Made by a program: the position numbers and the translations under genes. The notes below the pieces were generated by a model. That model made no database searches. It saw only the letters and a program-made list of their open reading frames with translations, and was not told the DNA's origin. A stretch of 64,000 nucleotides of DNA. It comes from Ixodes scapularis. Lineage: Eukaryota > Arthropoda > Arachnida > Ixodida > Ixodidae. The DNA is taken from contig NW_024609836.1 of NCBI RefSeq assembly GCF_016920785.2, positions 60,677,930 through 60,741,929 on the forward strand, in the 5' to 3' direction. This document shows positions 1 through 10,458 of this stretch, in pieces. The number at the start of each line of letters is the position of its first letter. Positions within the stretch are counted from its first letter, which is position 1.

Positions 1-90
1 AAAAAAAAAAAAAAGAAATATAAGCCTCGTTCATCCCCTCAACTCGGAGCCAGAACAAGCGGCCACGTGGCCTGCTGCTTATACTATTAG
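1..90. repeat. A-rich tract and dispersed-repeat fragment
   Basis: A poly(A) tract is followed by a segment around 'CCCCTCAACTCGGAGCCAGAACAAGCGG' in sense (given here only as its short core, CAACTCG). Similar segments, also preceded by A-rich sequence and 'TTTATGCCCC', occur at about 15,610-15,700 and 21,290-21,345. The three copies identify it as a short dispersed repeat. I cannot name the family or its ends. Confidence 0.4.
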
Positions 91-600
91 CGGCGAGATG
101 TTTTGGTGGCGCCCTCATATGGTTCCCCCTTGTGACGTCATTAACTTGCAAACAACAAGTTCGATGGTGTTTGTAAATAGCACGGTGGAAGCTTGAAATC
201 ATTGCGCTCTCAAAGGAACACTGCCAATACCGTCAAAATGAAAGTTCTTTCGTTCCTCTTATCTCCGTCGATGATAAATCCTTTTCTGACGTCATAGTCA
301 GCGTTCGGCCAATCGTGAAAGGCCGACCACAGCGACGCTTTCGGTCGCGCACGTCGCCAATTCCGCCAACGTTAATCATAGCCATCGAGCTGGGGTTGGC
401 AAGGTAGAAAACGCGTGCTGAGCTCCAGGCATTGTGAGAGATCGGCTACTCTCATCACCGCATTATGGTGAGCGTTTCCAGTTTAATGGCGGACGCCGCC
501 ATCGGAGATTGGTCGCAAGCGCTTGTGTCTAGGAGAAAAGCAGGCGGAAAGGCGGAAACGCTAGCGGATGATCAACGCGTTCGTCAACTGTAGTTCGTAT
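85..600 (+). repeat. CpG-rich dispersed repeat, copy 1, probable 5' end of a retroelement
   Basis: This segment aligns by eye with 12,877-13,230. Both share an AGATGTT..GGTGG.GCCCTC block, a TGACGTC block, and a CAATCG.GAAAGG.CGAC block followed by GACGCT.TCG.TCGCGC. Both then reach a short ATG-initiated frame ending near a GATGATCAACG / GACGATCAACG block. Two copies of a CpG-rich leader running into an ATG suggest the 5' end of a non-LTR retroelement or another gene-bearing repeat. Identity is inferred; no protein domain is visible. Confidence 0.4.
486..593 (+). CDS. Short 35-codon ORF at the end of the CpG-rich repeat (unrecognised)
   Basis: The frame starts at an ATG inside the palindromic ATGGCGGACGCCGCCAT and encodes MADAAIGDWSQALVSRRKAG followed by a charged tail ending DDQRVRQL, then TAG. 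The related repeat copy at 12.88-13.23 kb carries a short ATG frame at the equivalent place (MDSEAFPSN..., also with a DDQR stretch before its stop). This may be the remnant N-terminus of a retroelement ORF1. It matches no family I recognise, and chance is possible for so short a frame. Confidence 0.2.
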   Translation: MADAAIGDWSQALVSRRKAGGKAETLADDQRVRQL

Positions 601-3600
601 TGCAAACGCTGCCCACAATCCACGCGACCCCGATATTGAGCGGTTGGACATTCTCTGTAATAGAGGCTCTCCGATTGTTCGCAGCCACCTAACGGTTGTC
701 GCGGGGCAAGTATTACGATGGCATTTAAAGTTCTTACAGATTCAGCCATTTTTTCTTCCGTGAGGCAAAACTTGAACGAACATAATCCGAGTGCAGTTGC
801 TAAAAAGAACCTAGCGACGAATATGATCTGTTTGCCGCTAGGGGCGCCCTGGTCGGGGCTTGAGTTATATCTGCTTTTTTCTTATGGTTGGACCAGACTA
901 GGTCGACCAATGCGCCTCTGTAATGTCATGAACATTCCAACCCGATATCGTTTCACGACCCCTTTAATACCTTGGAGCGCGTAGAAACAAAGTAGCGATA
1001 AGCCTCGATCCGCAGCGTATGTTTGTGTTTTCGCTTTGACGTCTGATACCAAAGAACACAAAAAGGAAGGCGACAAGTTTTTGCCGACCGTTTTTGCCCG
1101 TTCTGAAACATAAAAGCGTGACGTTGACGTCCTCCGACGCTGGGATGGATCTGTTACGCGCCTTATCGACCGCGCCAATTGGTAAACGGGACCCCCAGAT
1201 TAGTTGCAGCCAGACTAGCTCAGTTGGGGCTTTGTTGTCTCAGAGGAAAAAGAAAGCAAAACAAACCTAAAACAAACAAAAACAAAACAAAAAGAAATCA
1301 CAAAAAGAACCCCTGGTGGCTCTTTAGTCGATCGCGACCGCTATCTGCTAATGGGCAGAATGTGTCTGACCGGCCCGCGGTTGATAGAGAGAGGTCCTTG
1401 CTAAACTTAGCCGCCACGTAATGCGCGTATGTTTCTGCCAACCTTGGCGATTGGGAACAGCAACAGCGACGGTTGGTATTTGTCGGAGTGAGTGACGGGC
1501 GAATGGGAAATATGTCGATATGGTTGTTGTTTATGCGCGGCGGCAAGTGTAGTCGGCCCCAAAAATATGACGACTTTCGATTCTGCTGAAAGAGGAGCAG
1601 TATACGAACATTGGAGTGTGACTGCTGGCCAATCGTGTCTCTGATGGCTGACCAACTGCATTACGACCGCTTAATGGACGCTTACAAGGGGATGGTTGCT
1701 AGGCAACCTAGGTCCGCGCAAAGAGTCTGAGCGGAATCCGAGAGGGGTCGTAACGCATTCGGTCGCACCGAAATGCATACATCTGAGCGATCTGAGCCAT
1801 CTTAAATTTTTTTAAAATTATTTTAAGGAGTTTCAGATGGCAACATTAGGACGTCCTAGCATGAACTCATCTTCTCCGATGAGCTACCATCTTGGTGATG
1901 TGGAATGCACGTCGCGGACGAGCATGTGGAAGGTTACCGTAAGCTCGCTCTCGGCAGCATCAGACTCAACTATGACCGCCAGTGAATATGCCACACATCG
2001 AGAGAAAAGCTTAAGAATACCGCTCCATGCCCAAAAGTTAGCCGCCAAGTCATACGCAAACACGGGGACGACGCGGACACCTGTGGGATGCACCTGTCCC
2101 GCCCGCCTATTCAGAGTCACTTTCTCTCTCTCTCTCTCACCAATCCTCCCCGAAATAATCCCTAGATGTTTGCACTGCGGGGGGACAACAACACTCGCTT
2201 TCTGCGCCGCCGCGAGAACTAAAACGCCCCCCCCCCCCCCCCCCCCCTTCCCTCCCCTTCCCTCTGATCCTCGTCTCCTACAGGTGACGCGGCGTGCAGT
2301 TGGCGGATCATCAAAGGGGCTAAAAGGTCGCAGAAGAAACTGAAGACGAAAAAGAAGCCGAGTGAGACGCACGAGATACCGGCGATGAAAAAACCACGAG
2401 CAGAGTAACAGCAACTCGGGTAGCTGCTGGAGGACAACCTTTGCCCCGTCTGCGAGAGTACGGCACTGCATGCTGAAAGTGAGCCGCGCTTGGGGATTTT
2501 TTTTTTTTCTTTCGAGGGTACACCGCTCGCTGTCTACTAATGGTCGCGCGCACCTGCAGTTGGCGGGTGTTTGGGGAGTTGGGGGGGGAGGGCAACTTGA
2601 GTTGGTGCCGGTGTTTGGTCGTCTTACGGCGGTCTACCGAGGGCGATGCTGCCCCACTCTTTGATAGGTGTGGCTTGCTTCTCCGGGCTGGCTCCTCAGA
2701 GTCAGGCGCATCTGCGTTTCGAGTATCACCGACTTTGTTACGATATCCCCTAGGAGGCAAAAGGCTTTGGGTCATCGTTGGTGGATACCCGACCGTTTCC
2801 ACGTGCGGCAAACACACCGAAGCTCGACCAGCGTCGTCGCAAAGCCTTGCTGCAGAAAAGTGCGTCTCGGCGTCGTCGCGCTTTATAGCACTGCGCTTGT
2901 TGTGCGAGACGCTGCAAGGCGCACTAGTCGCTTAGTGGATCCACCAGTGATGACGTTTGAGAGGGAACGCCGCAGCCTTTGTCTTCTTTGTGGTATTGGT
3001 TAGAACTGCTCATGAAACTGAGGACTCTGGGAACTTTTGTTGAGTCCAGGGGCGGGTTGAGAGGGGGGTCCGGATGTCCTGACCCCCCTCTTGATTTCTG
3101 CATGTGTAAGATTTCGGGCGTAATACGAAGGAGAGGGGGAGGGGGTTCCTAAACATAGGGTATTCTGACCAACACCTGACCCCCCCTTCAGGAAATTCCT
3201 GCATCCGGCCCCGGTTGAGTCTGGAGTTCAACGGCGAAACTTCGACCTTTGTAGCTGAATTGGATAAAGTTCGGATTATGAACAGGGTTGTCGGAACTGT
3301 ACATAGAAAAATCGTATTAAAAAAAAGGTTAATTTATAAAACCGGATTGTTTTGAATTTTATAAAATTACTGGCAATGCTTACACAATATAAAAGTAAGC
3401 ACATGTACTTTTAACGTTTGAGTTAGTTCACTAATGTGAACCGAGAACCGACTTTTCTGCACCGGTACAGGAGGTGCCGGTGAATCAAACGGAGCTAGTA
3501 TACTCACCAATACATTGCACGCCCCCTCCACCAGGCGGCGCAGTTTGTTTTCACTTCCGCGCGTGCGCACAAAAGTCATACTTGAGCGAACTTTGGTCGA

Positions 3601-4950
3601 ACTTTGCGTTACAAGTTCGAGGAGGTCGAACGCGGTCTAACTCGAACGTCGGCAAGTTCGCTACCTTCCTAATTACGACTGCTGGCGATGTGCGTCGTCA
3701 TGGCAGCAGAGGGACGTGCATCGTGTCGTAGTGGAACGCTGCGCAACGGAACGCAGTGAAGCAAGGCACAGCACAACGCATGGCAGTGAAAGCAAATGTC
3801 TCAACCAGTCTTCACGCATGTTCCATATCAAAATCCTCCCCTCCCATTTCGGCGAAGTCGAAGAGGCAGGAGTGTTGTTACAGACCGAAGTCACGAGCTT
3901 CACTTTAGGGTTACGTGGAGCCATTTACCGAAAGCGGGAGAACAGTTTTGAAACTTTGACGTCTGGATCGAACCGTTATTTCTATACATGGACGGAAAAT
4001 GAGCGATCAATAATGCAACAATTTATTCCTGCAAAAAAAAAAAAAAAAAAAAAAAAAGCTATGTAACACGGGCGACACGGAGAGGTGTACACGTGCGAGG
4101 GATCGGAGGTTTCAATAACCAAAATACCAATTATTCTCTTTATTTTTCATGGTTTTTGCAAGCTGTTGCGGGGGAGGCCAAGCTGCGGGCAATTCCGAAG
4201 CGTTTCTAACGTGCACAGCCTCTCGTAAAAAAACAAAAAAAAATATATTTTTTTTTTATCTTCAAGAATTATTCCCGGTGAGAAGCTCACTAGGGGTGCT
4301 TCTGTTTTCCTCACTCTAAAGCCCCTCTATACTGGGAAATGTGGCGCCATTTATTAATGCGAAGGCATTAGCTGTCCATGGAGCGAGCTGACGTCATCAG
4401 TTTGAAGCTCGAAAACGGCACCTAGTTTCCGCGATTTCGCCTTCGGTTCCATTGGCTGGCGCGCGTCAACGGGGCTCCCATTGGCCGCTGCTCTCGTCAG
4501 TTTCCACGACCACTCACCCCATGGCGCTGCGTGTCCATCAGCGCGCCGTTAACACACACCGTTAAGATAAGGCTGTATATAGGCCATATATAATCATATA
4601 ATGTTTGATATGGTCAGATATGCCCCAGATATAAGATTTCCACGCGGGAGGTTACCAGGGGAGCACGCGCGCTGACCGGCGACGAAAAGTAAGTAGCAGT
4701 CGAAAATGCGAGCGTACGAGCGGCTTGCATGCTTTCGCATTCACACTCCGAAAAAATGCTTAGGTGTACTTCGAGCTTTTTTGTTGTGGAAATGCTCATA
4801 ACACGTGTCGCGCGCCAATTCTGGAAAGAACATGGCGTCTGAAATTTAGCTCAGTCTGTAGCTACGCTGTGCCACCATGACCTTCCCAAGGGCTGCACGT
4901 TGCACGCGCCTCATAAATCGACGCACCTTGCGCTACTTTTTAATCATGAA
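600..4950. other. Noncoding interval, old repeats and homopolymers
   Basis: No convincing gene was seen. Contents include a 21-nt poly(C) at 2227-2247 and a 25-nt poly(A) at 4033-4057. The segment at about 3,040-3,215 has mirrored ends (CAGGGGCGG... and ...GGCCCCGGTTGAGTC) and internal GACCCCCC blocks. A truncated fragment of the tRNA-like SINE body lies at about 4,278-4,320. Open frames here are short, proline/arginine-rich and overlap on both strands, as expected from GC-rich noncoding DNA. Confidence 0.5.
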
Positions 4951-4964
4951 GGGGCTTTACCTGA

Positions 4965-5010
4965 CTCTGGGTAGTGCACGTGCTACCCACGCGGTAATGT
5001 TTTAATTTTA
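4965..5010 (+). repeat. 3' fragment of the tRNA-like SINE found at 22.8 kb
   Basis: The block GGTAGTGCACGTGCTACCCACGCGG followed by TAATGTTTTAA (cited here by its core, GTGCTACCCACGCGG) matches the 3' end of the minus-strand SINE at 22,826-22,998 and the fragment at 23,645-23,690. The segment contains a nearly perfect palindrome around GTAGCACGTGCTAC. It is directly followed by the TIR element at 5,011. Confidence 0.45.
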
Positions 5011-5270
5011 TAGATGCTTTGCAGCAGCTGTGCATGGGAGCCGCCATAACCGACCTTCAGTTTTTGTTTCCTCTTATTCCGTTCGCTTCACTTCGTCATT
5101 AAACTATAGCAGGCCAGGTCATTGCCATTTTAGATTCTACCGTGTCCTTCCCCCCATCACTGGTCTTTCTGCAGACTCGTCAACGCCCGTCTTTGATGAC
5201 TCGGTATCTCGGTAAAACGAGAGAAGGTCAGCAAAGGCGGATGTAATTTGGCGCGTGTGTAAAGCGTCTA
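5011..5270 (+). mobile_element. 260-bp TIR element (MITE family A), copy 1
   Basis: The ends read TAGATGCTTTGCAGC... and ...TGTAAAGCGTCTA, inverted copies of one another, with TA on both sides (5009-5010 and 5271-5272). The interior (AGCTGTGCA.GGG, CCATTTTAGATTC, GAGAAGGTCA) is shared with copies at about 6,003-6,270 and, inverted, 55,649-55,905. The TA target duplication and lack of coding capacity fit a non-autonomous Tc1/mariner-like MITE. The superfamily is inferred only from the TA. Confidence 0.75.
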
Positions 5271-5279
5271 TAAGTGCAT

Positions 5280-5420
5280 AGAAGCTTGGCATTGCATGCG
5301 CATTGCAGCAGCAGAGGGGGTTGATGTATTCTCACTCTGGGTTGCGAAAAAATTCCACCAGGCGGCGCTACCCATCTTATCTCCGCAAATAGGCCAACGA
5401 GTTATTTACAAATAAGGCCC
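5280..5420 (+). repeat. Dispersed repeat paired with 23.69-23.80 kb
   Basis: The block TGGGTTGCGAAAAAATTCCACCAGGCGGCG, cited by its core TTGCGAAAAAATTCCACCA, matches 23,715-23,770 (TTGTGAAAAAATGTCACCA..GCGGCG), with further similarity on both sides. Only two copies lie in the window and the ends are not defined. Confidence 0.4.
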
Positions 5421-6002
5421 GCGTTTGTCCACATGGAGAGAGATTCGAGGAAGTTGAATCGTCGGCACCTTGTCGACAGCAGCACCCCCGCAGCGCCGTG
5501 ACGTCAGAGTGCTGTGTTGCTGTCAACATTATTAGTTTAGCTCAGTTACGGGACTGCTCATAAACGCCCTTCATGCACCAGCAGTACCCCCCCCCCCCCC
5601 CCCCCTCCCCCCTTTCATTCACCACGACTCGCCTCCTGTCGATCGACGCGCCGGACGGCTGCTTTGGTAACTGCAGCGTATTCTATGGAAGACGTACGTT
5701 TCGAGGCGCATGCAGCGTCTAGATGGCGTTCCACCGTACTTTATGGAAAACACAGTTCGTAAACGAAAATCTAGATGGCGCTTCGAACGACGGGAGGCGG
5801 ACTGTAGTGAGCGAGGGGGGGGGGGGGGGGGGTACCCCCTTCCGCGGGAGTTCCACAACTGACGTGATCTAGTAACGTTTGTTGCTGATTATGCTTTTTC
5901 TTCTTTAGGCCATTCATAACTCCGCAGGACACAAGGTATAGAGTGTAGGGCTTCCCGAGTTTCATGGCACTAGTCTGAGCTGTACGCTCAATACCGGATT
6001 TA

Positions 6003-6270
6003 AGAGACGCTCTGAAGCAGCTGTGCACGAACGCCGGAGGCGGCCATCACAGACCTTTAATTCTTGTTTCCCTTTATTACGTTTACTTCGGTTCATCGTG
6101 ACCACAGCAGGGCAGGTTATTGCCATTTTAGATTCCACCGTGGCCTTCTCCCTCGCACTGGCCTTTTGTGGAAGCTCGTCAATGCCCGCTTCACTGGCTC
6201 GGCATCCGGCTAACACAAGAGAAGGTCACCAATGGCGGCAGTAATCTGGGCGCGTGTGCAAAGCGTCTGT
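6003..6270 (+). mobile_element. MITE family A, copy 2 (diverged)
   Basis: This copy shares the family A interior with 5,011-5,270: AGCAGCTGTGCA, ATTGCCATTTTAGATTCCACCGTG, GAGAAGGTCACCAATGGCGGC and GGCGCGTGTGCAAAGCGTCT (each quoted only in part elsewhere). The left terminus is altered to GAGACGCTCTG while the right keeps AAGCGTCT. The clear internal identity places it in the same family. Confidence 0.7.
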
Positions 6271-7466
6271 TAAAGCGCGATGGAGTCGCCAACGTCAGCA
6301 GAAGTCCAATGACTAAGCAAAGTTTCGATTCCACGCTGTGTTCTGTGGCAATATGTGCAACGTTAGTTCTCCGAGTAGATGAACGCTTGTAGACATAACA
6401 ATACTCACCTCCGTTCAGTGTCCAACGTTAGTGCTACTTTTCACGCGCTTCGCTTCTGTCGCAGCGCGGTTTTCCTTTTTGGAAGTCTAGAAATTAGCCG
6501 TGAACTGTGCGTGGTTTAGATTGACGAAAGTCCGGGACACCGAACGAATTTGAGATACGTTCGCCAAATATTTTGAACAACGTCGACAAGTTTGTGCTTT
6601 TGTTTTTACAGAGAACGTGCATTTTTTTTTTTGTGGACGCCTACAACAGTATAGCATCTTTAATTACTGCGAGAGCATGCGACGATTACAGCCATAAACG
6701 CTTGCAGCGAAAGGTGACCTGTTATCGTAATGAATAAACTCTTTTTTTTCTAAATTGTTTAAGCATAAAAGAGCTTGTGCAAGTGTGGTTACGCACGCAT
6801 GCGCTTTCTGCGCTCTGCAGCGCATCAGTTCCAAAGCCAAGACTCAAAACAAATGTCACCTTTCACGCGCGTTCATTAACGCCACAATTTGGGTAATTTA
6901 CTTCGAAGCTCTTAACATATAAGGCGATAGCGTGCAGAGTCTGTATCTATACGTTCCCAGCATTGTTCTTGATGCTTGGGTAATTTAGCAAAAGCTATAT
7001 TGGACATTGAGTGTGGTATGTTTTTCCTTTCCCGGGCGGAGACTTTCTTGCAGATTTTGCTGCCATATACTACAATAACCTTAACGCAACAGAATCAGAT
7101 AAGCCCAATAACAAATACTGCTAAAAACAAATACTAAATTCTTCTTCTTATTTTTTTTTTTTTTAGTGGTGAAGTATTGGAATAAGCACAAACGGTACTT
7201 TCAACAGCAGTGGACAACAACTAGTACTGAATACTTTAAATACGACCTGTTTAACTGCGGTCTTGACCGCGGAGAAGCGGGGAAAGATTGTATTTGCTGC
7301 AGGGATTGCTGCAGACCTCAAAGTAGATAATCCTGAGTTCTGGATCCTCGCCTCAAAAATCTTGAATGTGTATTTTCGGCGAAGGGGGAGGCGTTGGCAG
7401 CACCTGCGTTACTGTGTTTGCGCAGCTGGACGTAGTGAGTCGTAGCTCGCGCTAATCTCAAACAAC
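6271..7466. other. Noncoding interval upstream of the 7.47 kb exon
   Basis: No gene is supported. The stretch 6,775-7,015 is paired with 18,480-18,720: both have a TTACG.AC.GCA start, an ACAAATG.CA block, and CGTT.CCAGCATT.T..TTGATG.(T)TGGGTAA.TTAGCAA, so it is a dispersed repeat. Just before 7,467 the sequence becomes GC-richer and could hold the promoter and 5' UTR of the candidate gene. Confidence 0.4.
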
Positions 7467-7529
7467 ATGGCAGCCTGCAGAGTGGCTTCGCTTGTTTGGC
7501 GCAGTCAGAGCGCCTCCTCTGCCTCACAG
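7467..7529 (+). CDS. Candidate first coding exon, mitochondrial-targeting-like N-terminus
   Basis: The ATG lies in a strong context (AACAACATGG), with an in-frame TAG seven codons upstream. The 21 codons begin MAACRVASLVWRSQ and end SASQ: small residues, serines and two arginines with no acidic residue, which is typical of a mitochondrial presequence. The frame ends exactly at CAG|GTGCGA, a usable GT donor, in phase 0. The frame stays open past the donor to a TAA at about 7,625, so an unspliced short ORF is also possible. No downstream exon was found. The gene's identity is unknown; the call rests on start context, composition and donor only. Confidence 0.4.
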
Positions 7530-8370
7530 GTGCGATATGGCGTAGGAAGGCGGCACTCTTTCAAACGGGTTTCCGTGGCACGAAGTTGCTCAGGTGTGCG
7601 TAGGGCTGAACGTACTTTTTGTTAAATAACGCTTCCAAAACATACACACACGCACACACACACATACACGCACGCACGCACATGCATACACATACACAAC
7701 ACAACACATGCATGCACAAACAAATAAACACCCACCCACCGATACACACAGTATACGAAAGACGGAACGCCCGAGCCACAATAAGTGTCGGTGACAATAA
7801 ACGGACGTTGCATTTTGAACACATGCAGGTTATATTCACGACGCGCTCAATCAGAATGCCCCTAGAAAAATACAAAAGGAAAAAAAAAAATATATATAAA
7901 AGAACAGAGATAGACTATAAAAAGACAAACAAAACTTCCCAAAGAAATAAACTTAGACACCGGAATTCAGATATACAACTCAGACTGCTAGGGAGCGATA
8001 ATGATAATATCCGAAGGGTGTATATTATCTGAAATTACCCTGTAATTTAAAAGATTTCATACGTCCGCCGAGTTTCCCGTAGGGTTTGTGGGGCTATATT
8101 TGTATACTTTAAAAGAAATAATCGTATAAGACAGCTGGACTTGGTTGATGTCAGTGAAGTCATTACAACAAGCGGGCCACACCTACTGGTATCCTGGAGG
8201 CGTCAGTAGTCAGAATTTAGTTAAACCTAACCAGGAACGGTGTTTCTTCGGCGAATGCCATAGGCTGTCCCACCAGATCTTATACACTCGACATAACTAA
8301 ATTATACTAAAGCTCAATTTAATTAAATGCGTCTGAAAAAAACAAAACAAAAAGACTTTGCCAAGCAGTG
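7530..8370. other. Noncoding interval with a CA-rich microsatellite
   Basis: A degenerate (CA/CACG)n run spans about 7,641-7,735 and explains the long cysteine/valine- and histidine/threonine-rich frames on both strands. The rest, AT-rich with A-runs near 7,880 and 8,336, shows no gene. Confidence 0.55.
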
Positions 8371-8540
8371 GTTCGTCTGCTTTTTGCGCGTGGGGTTGTG
8401 GCGACGTCAGAACGCCAAACTCTGATTGGCTCTGATTAGAAGGATAGTAGTGGTGGTAGACTTCCCTATCTTTCCAATCAGCCAATCAGAGCTCGGCGTT
8501 CCAACGTCATCGCAACCCCATACGCAAGAAGCAGACGAAC
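8371..8540. mobile_element. Foldback element (MITE family B), copy 1
   Basis: The left arm GTTCGTCTGC...GGGGTTGTGG.GACGTCAGAACGCC..CTCTGATTGGCT is mirrored by the right arm AGCCAATCAGAGCTCGGCGTTC...GCAACCCC...GCAGACGAAC. The arms are about 70 bp. The same arms occur in the copy at 12,260-12,485. No coding capacity. Long arms with a small loop are typical of foldback MITEs. Confidence 0.75.
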
Positions 8541-8709
8541 TTGCGTTCTGCATAGTAACTAACAGCATCAATCTGATTGGCTGCTGAGGAGCGATAATGA
8601 GATGCTAAAAACCGGCTACGCCCTGCACGCTTCTCTTCAAGCCGTCCGTGCCTATAAATAGATGCACTCATGTCTCTGACGTCAGGCCAATGCGGGGGCG
8701 CTGCTGTCG

Positions 8710-8766
8710 GCACTGCGCATGCGCAGAGGCCTGATGTCCCGCGAGTCTGGTCTGTGCGCACGCGCA

Positions 8767-8798
<32 letters not shown>
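8710..8798. repeat. Inverted repeat with NRF1-like core, then poly(C)29
   Basis: GGCACTGCGCATGCGCA (from 8709) is mirrored by TGCGCACGCGCAGTGCC (ending at about 8771). A run of 29 C at 8770-8798 follows immediately. The GCGCATGCGC core equals the NRF1 consensus, but the context is repeat-like and no gene start is evident. Confidence 0.5.
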
Positions 8799-8799
<1 letters not shown>

Positions 8800-9519
8800 G
8801 GGTGTGGGCAAAAAAGCGGGCTTGCTTTTTAGACAGAACGGCGTCAAACAAATTTTGATCTAGTAATTTAGACTGGGGGGGGCTCGCTCATCCTGCCATT
8901 GCGCGAGCCCGTTGTTGGATTACAGAGTCCCTTAAAACGAAGTATGGCCAAAGTTCCAAAATATGATTTACGGTTAAAGAGTGTGTGAGAAAGCAGAGAT
9001 ACATTTTCAAAAATAAAAACAAAAGAAAATGTTTCCGAAGAAAAAAGCAAAAAAAGGGGGTCAAAACATGGGTTGGCAGTGTTCGGTGAGACATAAATTG
9101 CAGGTGATCCTAGGCGTCTAAGCCGAAAAACGGCGGAGGACAGCTGTGACTCCCGTCCCGAATTTTTCTCGGGGACACACGCAGCTGCAGCGACGTGTCA
9201 GCTGATCGAAAGAAGAACCTATATAAAAAAGAAACGTCGGGACAAGTCATAACACCGGCATACGATCTGGTTTGCACGTGTTCGGAGAGGAGGCCGGAGG
9301 TGACAATGAAAGGGATGGCGTTCGAAAAAAGAAAACGAAATAGAGGGAGGTAAAAAGAGAAAGAGGAGAGAGCAAAAGGGGGGGGGGGGGTTTGGAGTAA
9401 AGCACTCCATGTCTGACAGAGAAGGTGCGTTTTTACGGGGAAAAGTGCAGGTTCGAGCCATGACTTGGTTCCACAGGCTGGACAAACTGGCCTTTACCCG
9501 GAACCAGAGAAATTGTCTG
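8799..9519. other. Noncoding interval
   Basis: No gene is supported. It contains a purine-rich segment (9,318-9,390) ending in 13 G at 9378-9390. Nothing else of note was seen. Confidence 0.5.
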
Positions 9520-9712
9520 TAGTGTCTCCAGGGGGTGATGGGTTGAGGGTGTGGTGGGTTCAGGATTTTATATGTTTTATCGGTTCAGGGTGTGATGGGT
9601 CCAAGGTTTCATGGGCCCAGGGGATGAGGAGTTCAGGGGGTGAAAAAGGTCAAGAGGTGACGGGAACGTGGGTGTTATGGGTTCAGGGTGTGATGAGTTC
9701 AGGGGCGAGGTT
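9520..9712 (+). repeat. Degenerate minisatellite, unit about 16-20 bp
   Basis: Recurrent GGGTTCAGGGTGTGAT-like words occur at about 9,525, 9,556, 9,584, 9,630, 9,678 and 9,697, separated by variants such as GGGTCCAAGG and GGGCCCAGGG. The glycine/valine-rich reading frame across it is a by-product of the repeat. Confidence 0.6.
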
Positions 9713-10427
9713 AGGTTGGGACGTTGAAATGCCAACAAATGACGTTAGAGAAGCCGGCGTGTCATGTTGTCGGATGTCGCGATCCAGGCGGCTGATACCA
9801 AAAATCTCCCCCCTCCCCCCAAGAAAAACAAACAAACAAAAACGACCGAATGAGAGTGTCGCTGTCGTCGCGGAGTCTCAACTATAGCGTCTGCTTTGGT
9901 TTCCGTGAAGCTTCCGTGGCCTGTGAAGCTAAAGAGCTGTCTACAGCAGAACAGGCGTCTGTCACATCTACCATAGCTGCTATGACACCGCCTGGATCAC
10001 GAACGACGACCACATGGTACTTCTATGACGTCATCGGCGGAAATTGAGAGAGCAGTGTTTTGGACGCGGCAGTCGCGCACCACTCAGAGACGCGTTCCAG
10101 GCACCCTATTGCCACTATCATAGCAGATGTTTGGTGCTTTCTCAGTGCGACCAATATATACTCCTTTTCATCTTATGTTGGGGCTAAGGCCTAAGCTACT
10201 TGCGCGATCTCCGTGCCCTTGATCATCCTATACTCTAAGAAATGCTGGTGCATCCACTTTCCCACAAAGCATTTCGAATAGCCAACCGCTGACGGAGAAA
10301 GTTCGGTAAAGGCGAGGCTGAAAATATGTTTAGAGTTTCAGACCTAAAGAAAAAACTATCAGCCAGCGCTGGGACACCTAGCATCACATATGCACGCGGA
10401 ACGTCGTAATCAGTGGAGCAGTACACC

Positions 10428-10458
<31 letters not shown>

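Noticed and set aside
6401..6540. Minus-strand exon ending at GGAG|GTGAGT (about 6,410)
   Set aside because: All three frames upstream of the donor meet stops within a short distance.
7641..7735. Long frames on both strands with Cys/Val- and His/Thr-rich proteins
   Set aside because: They are translations of a degenerate CA microsatellite.
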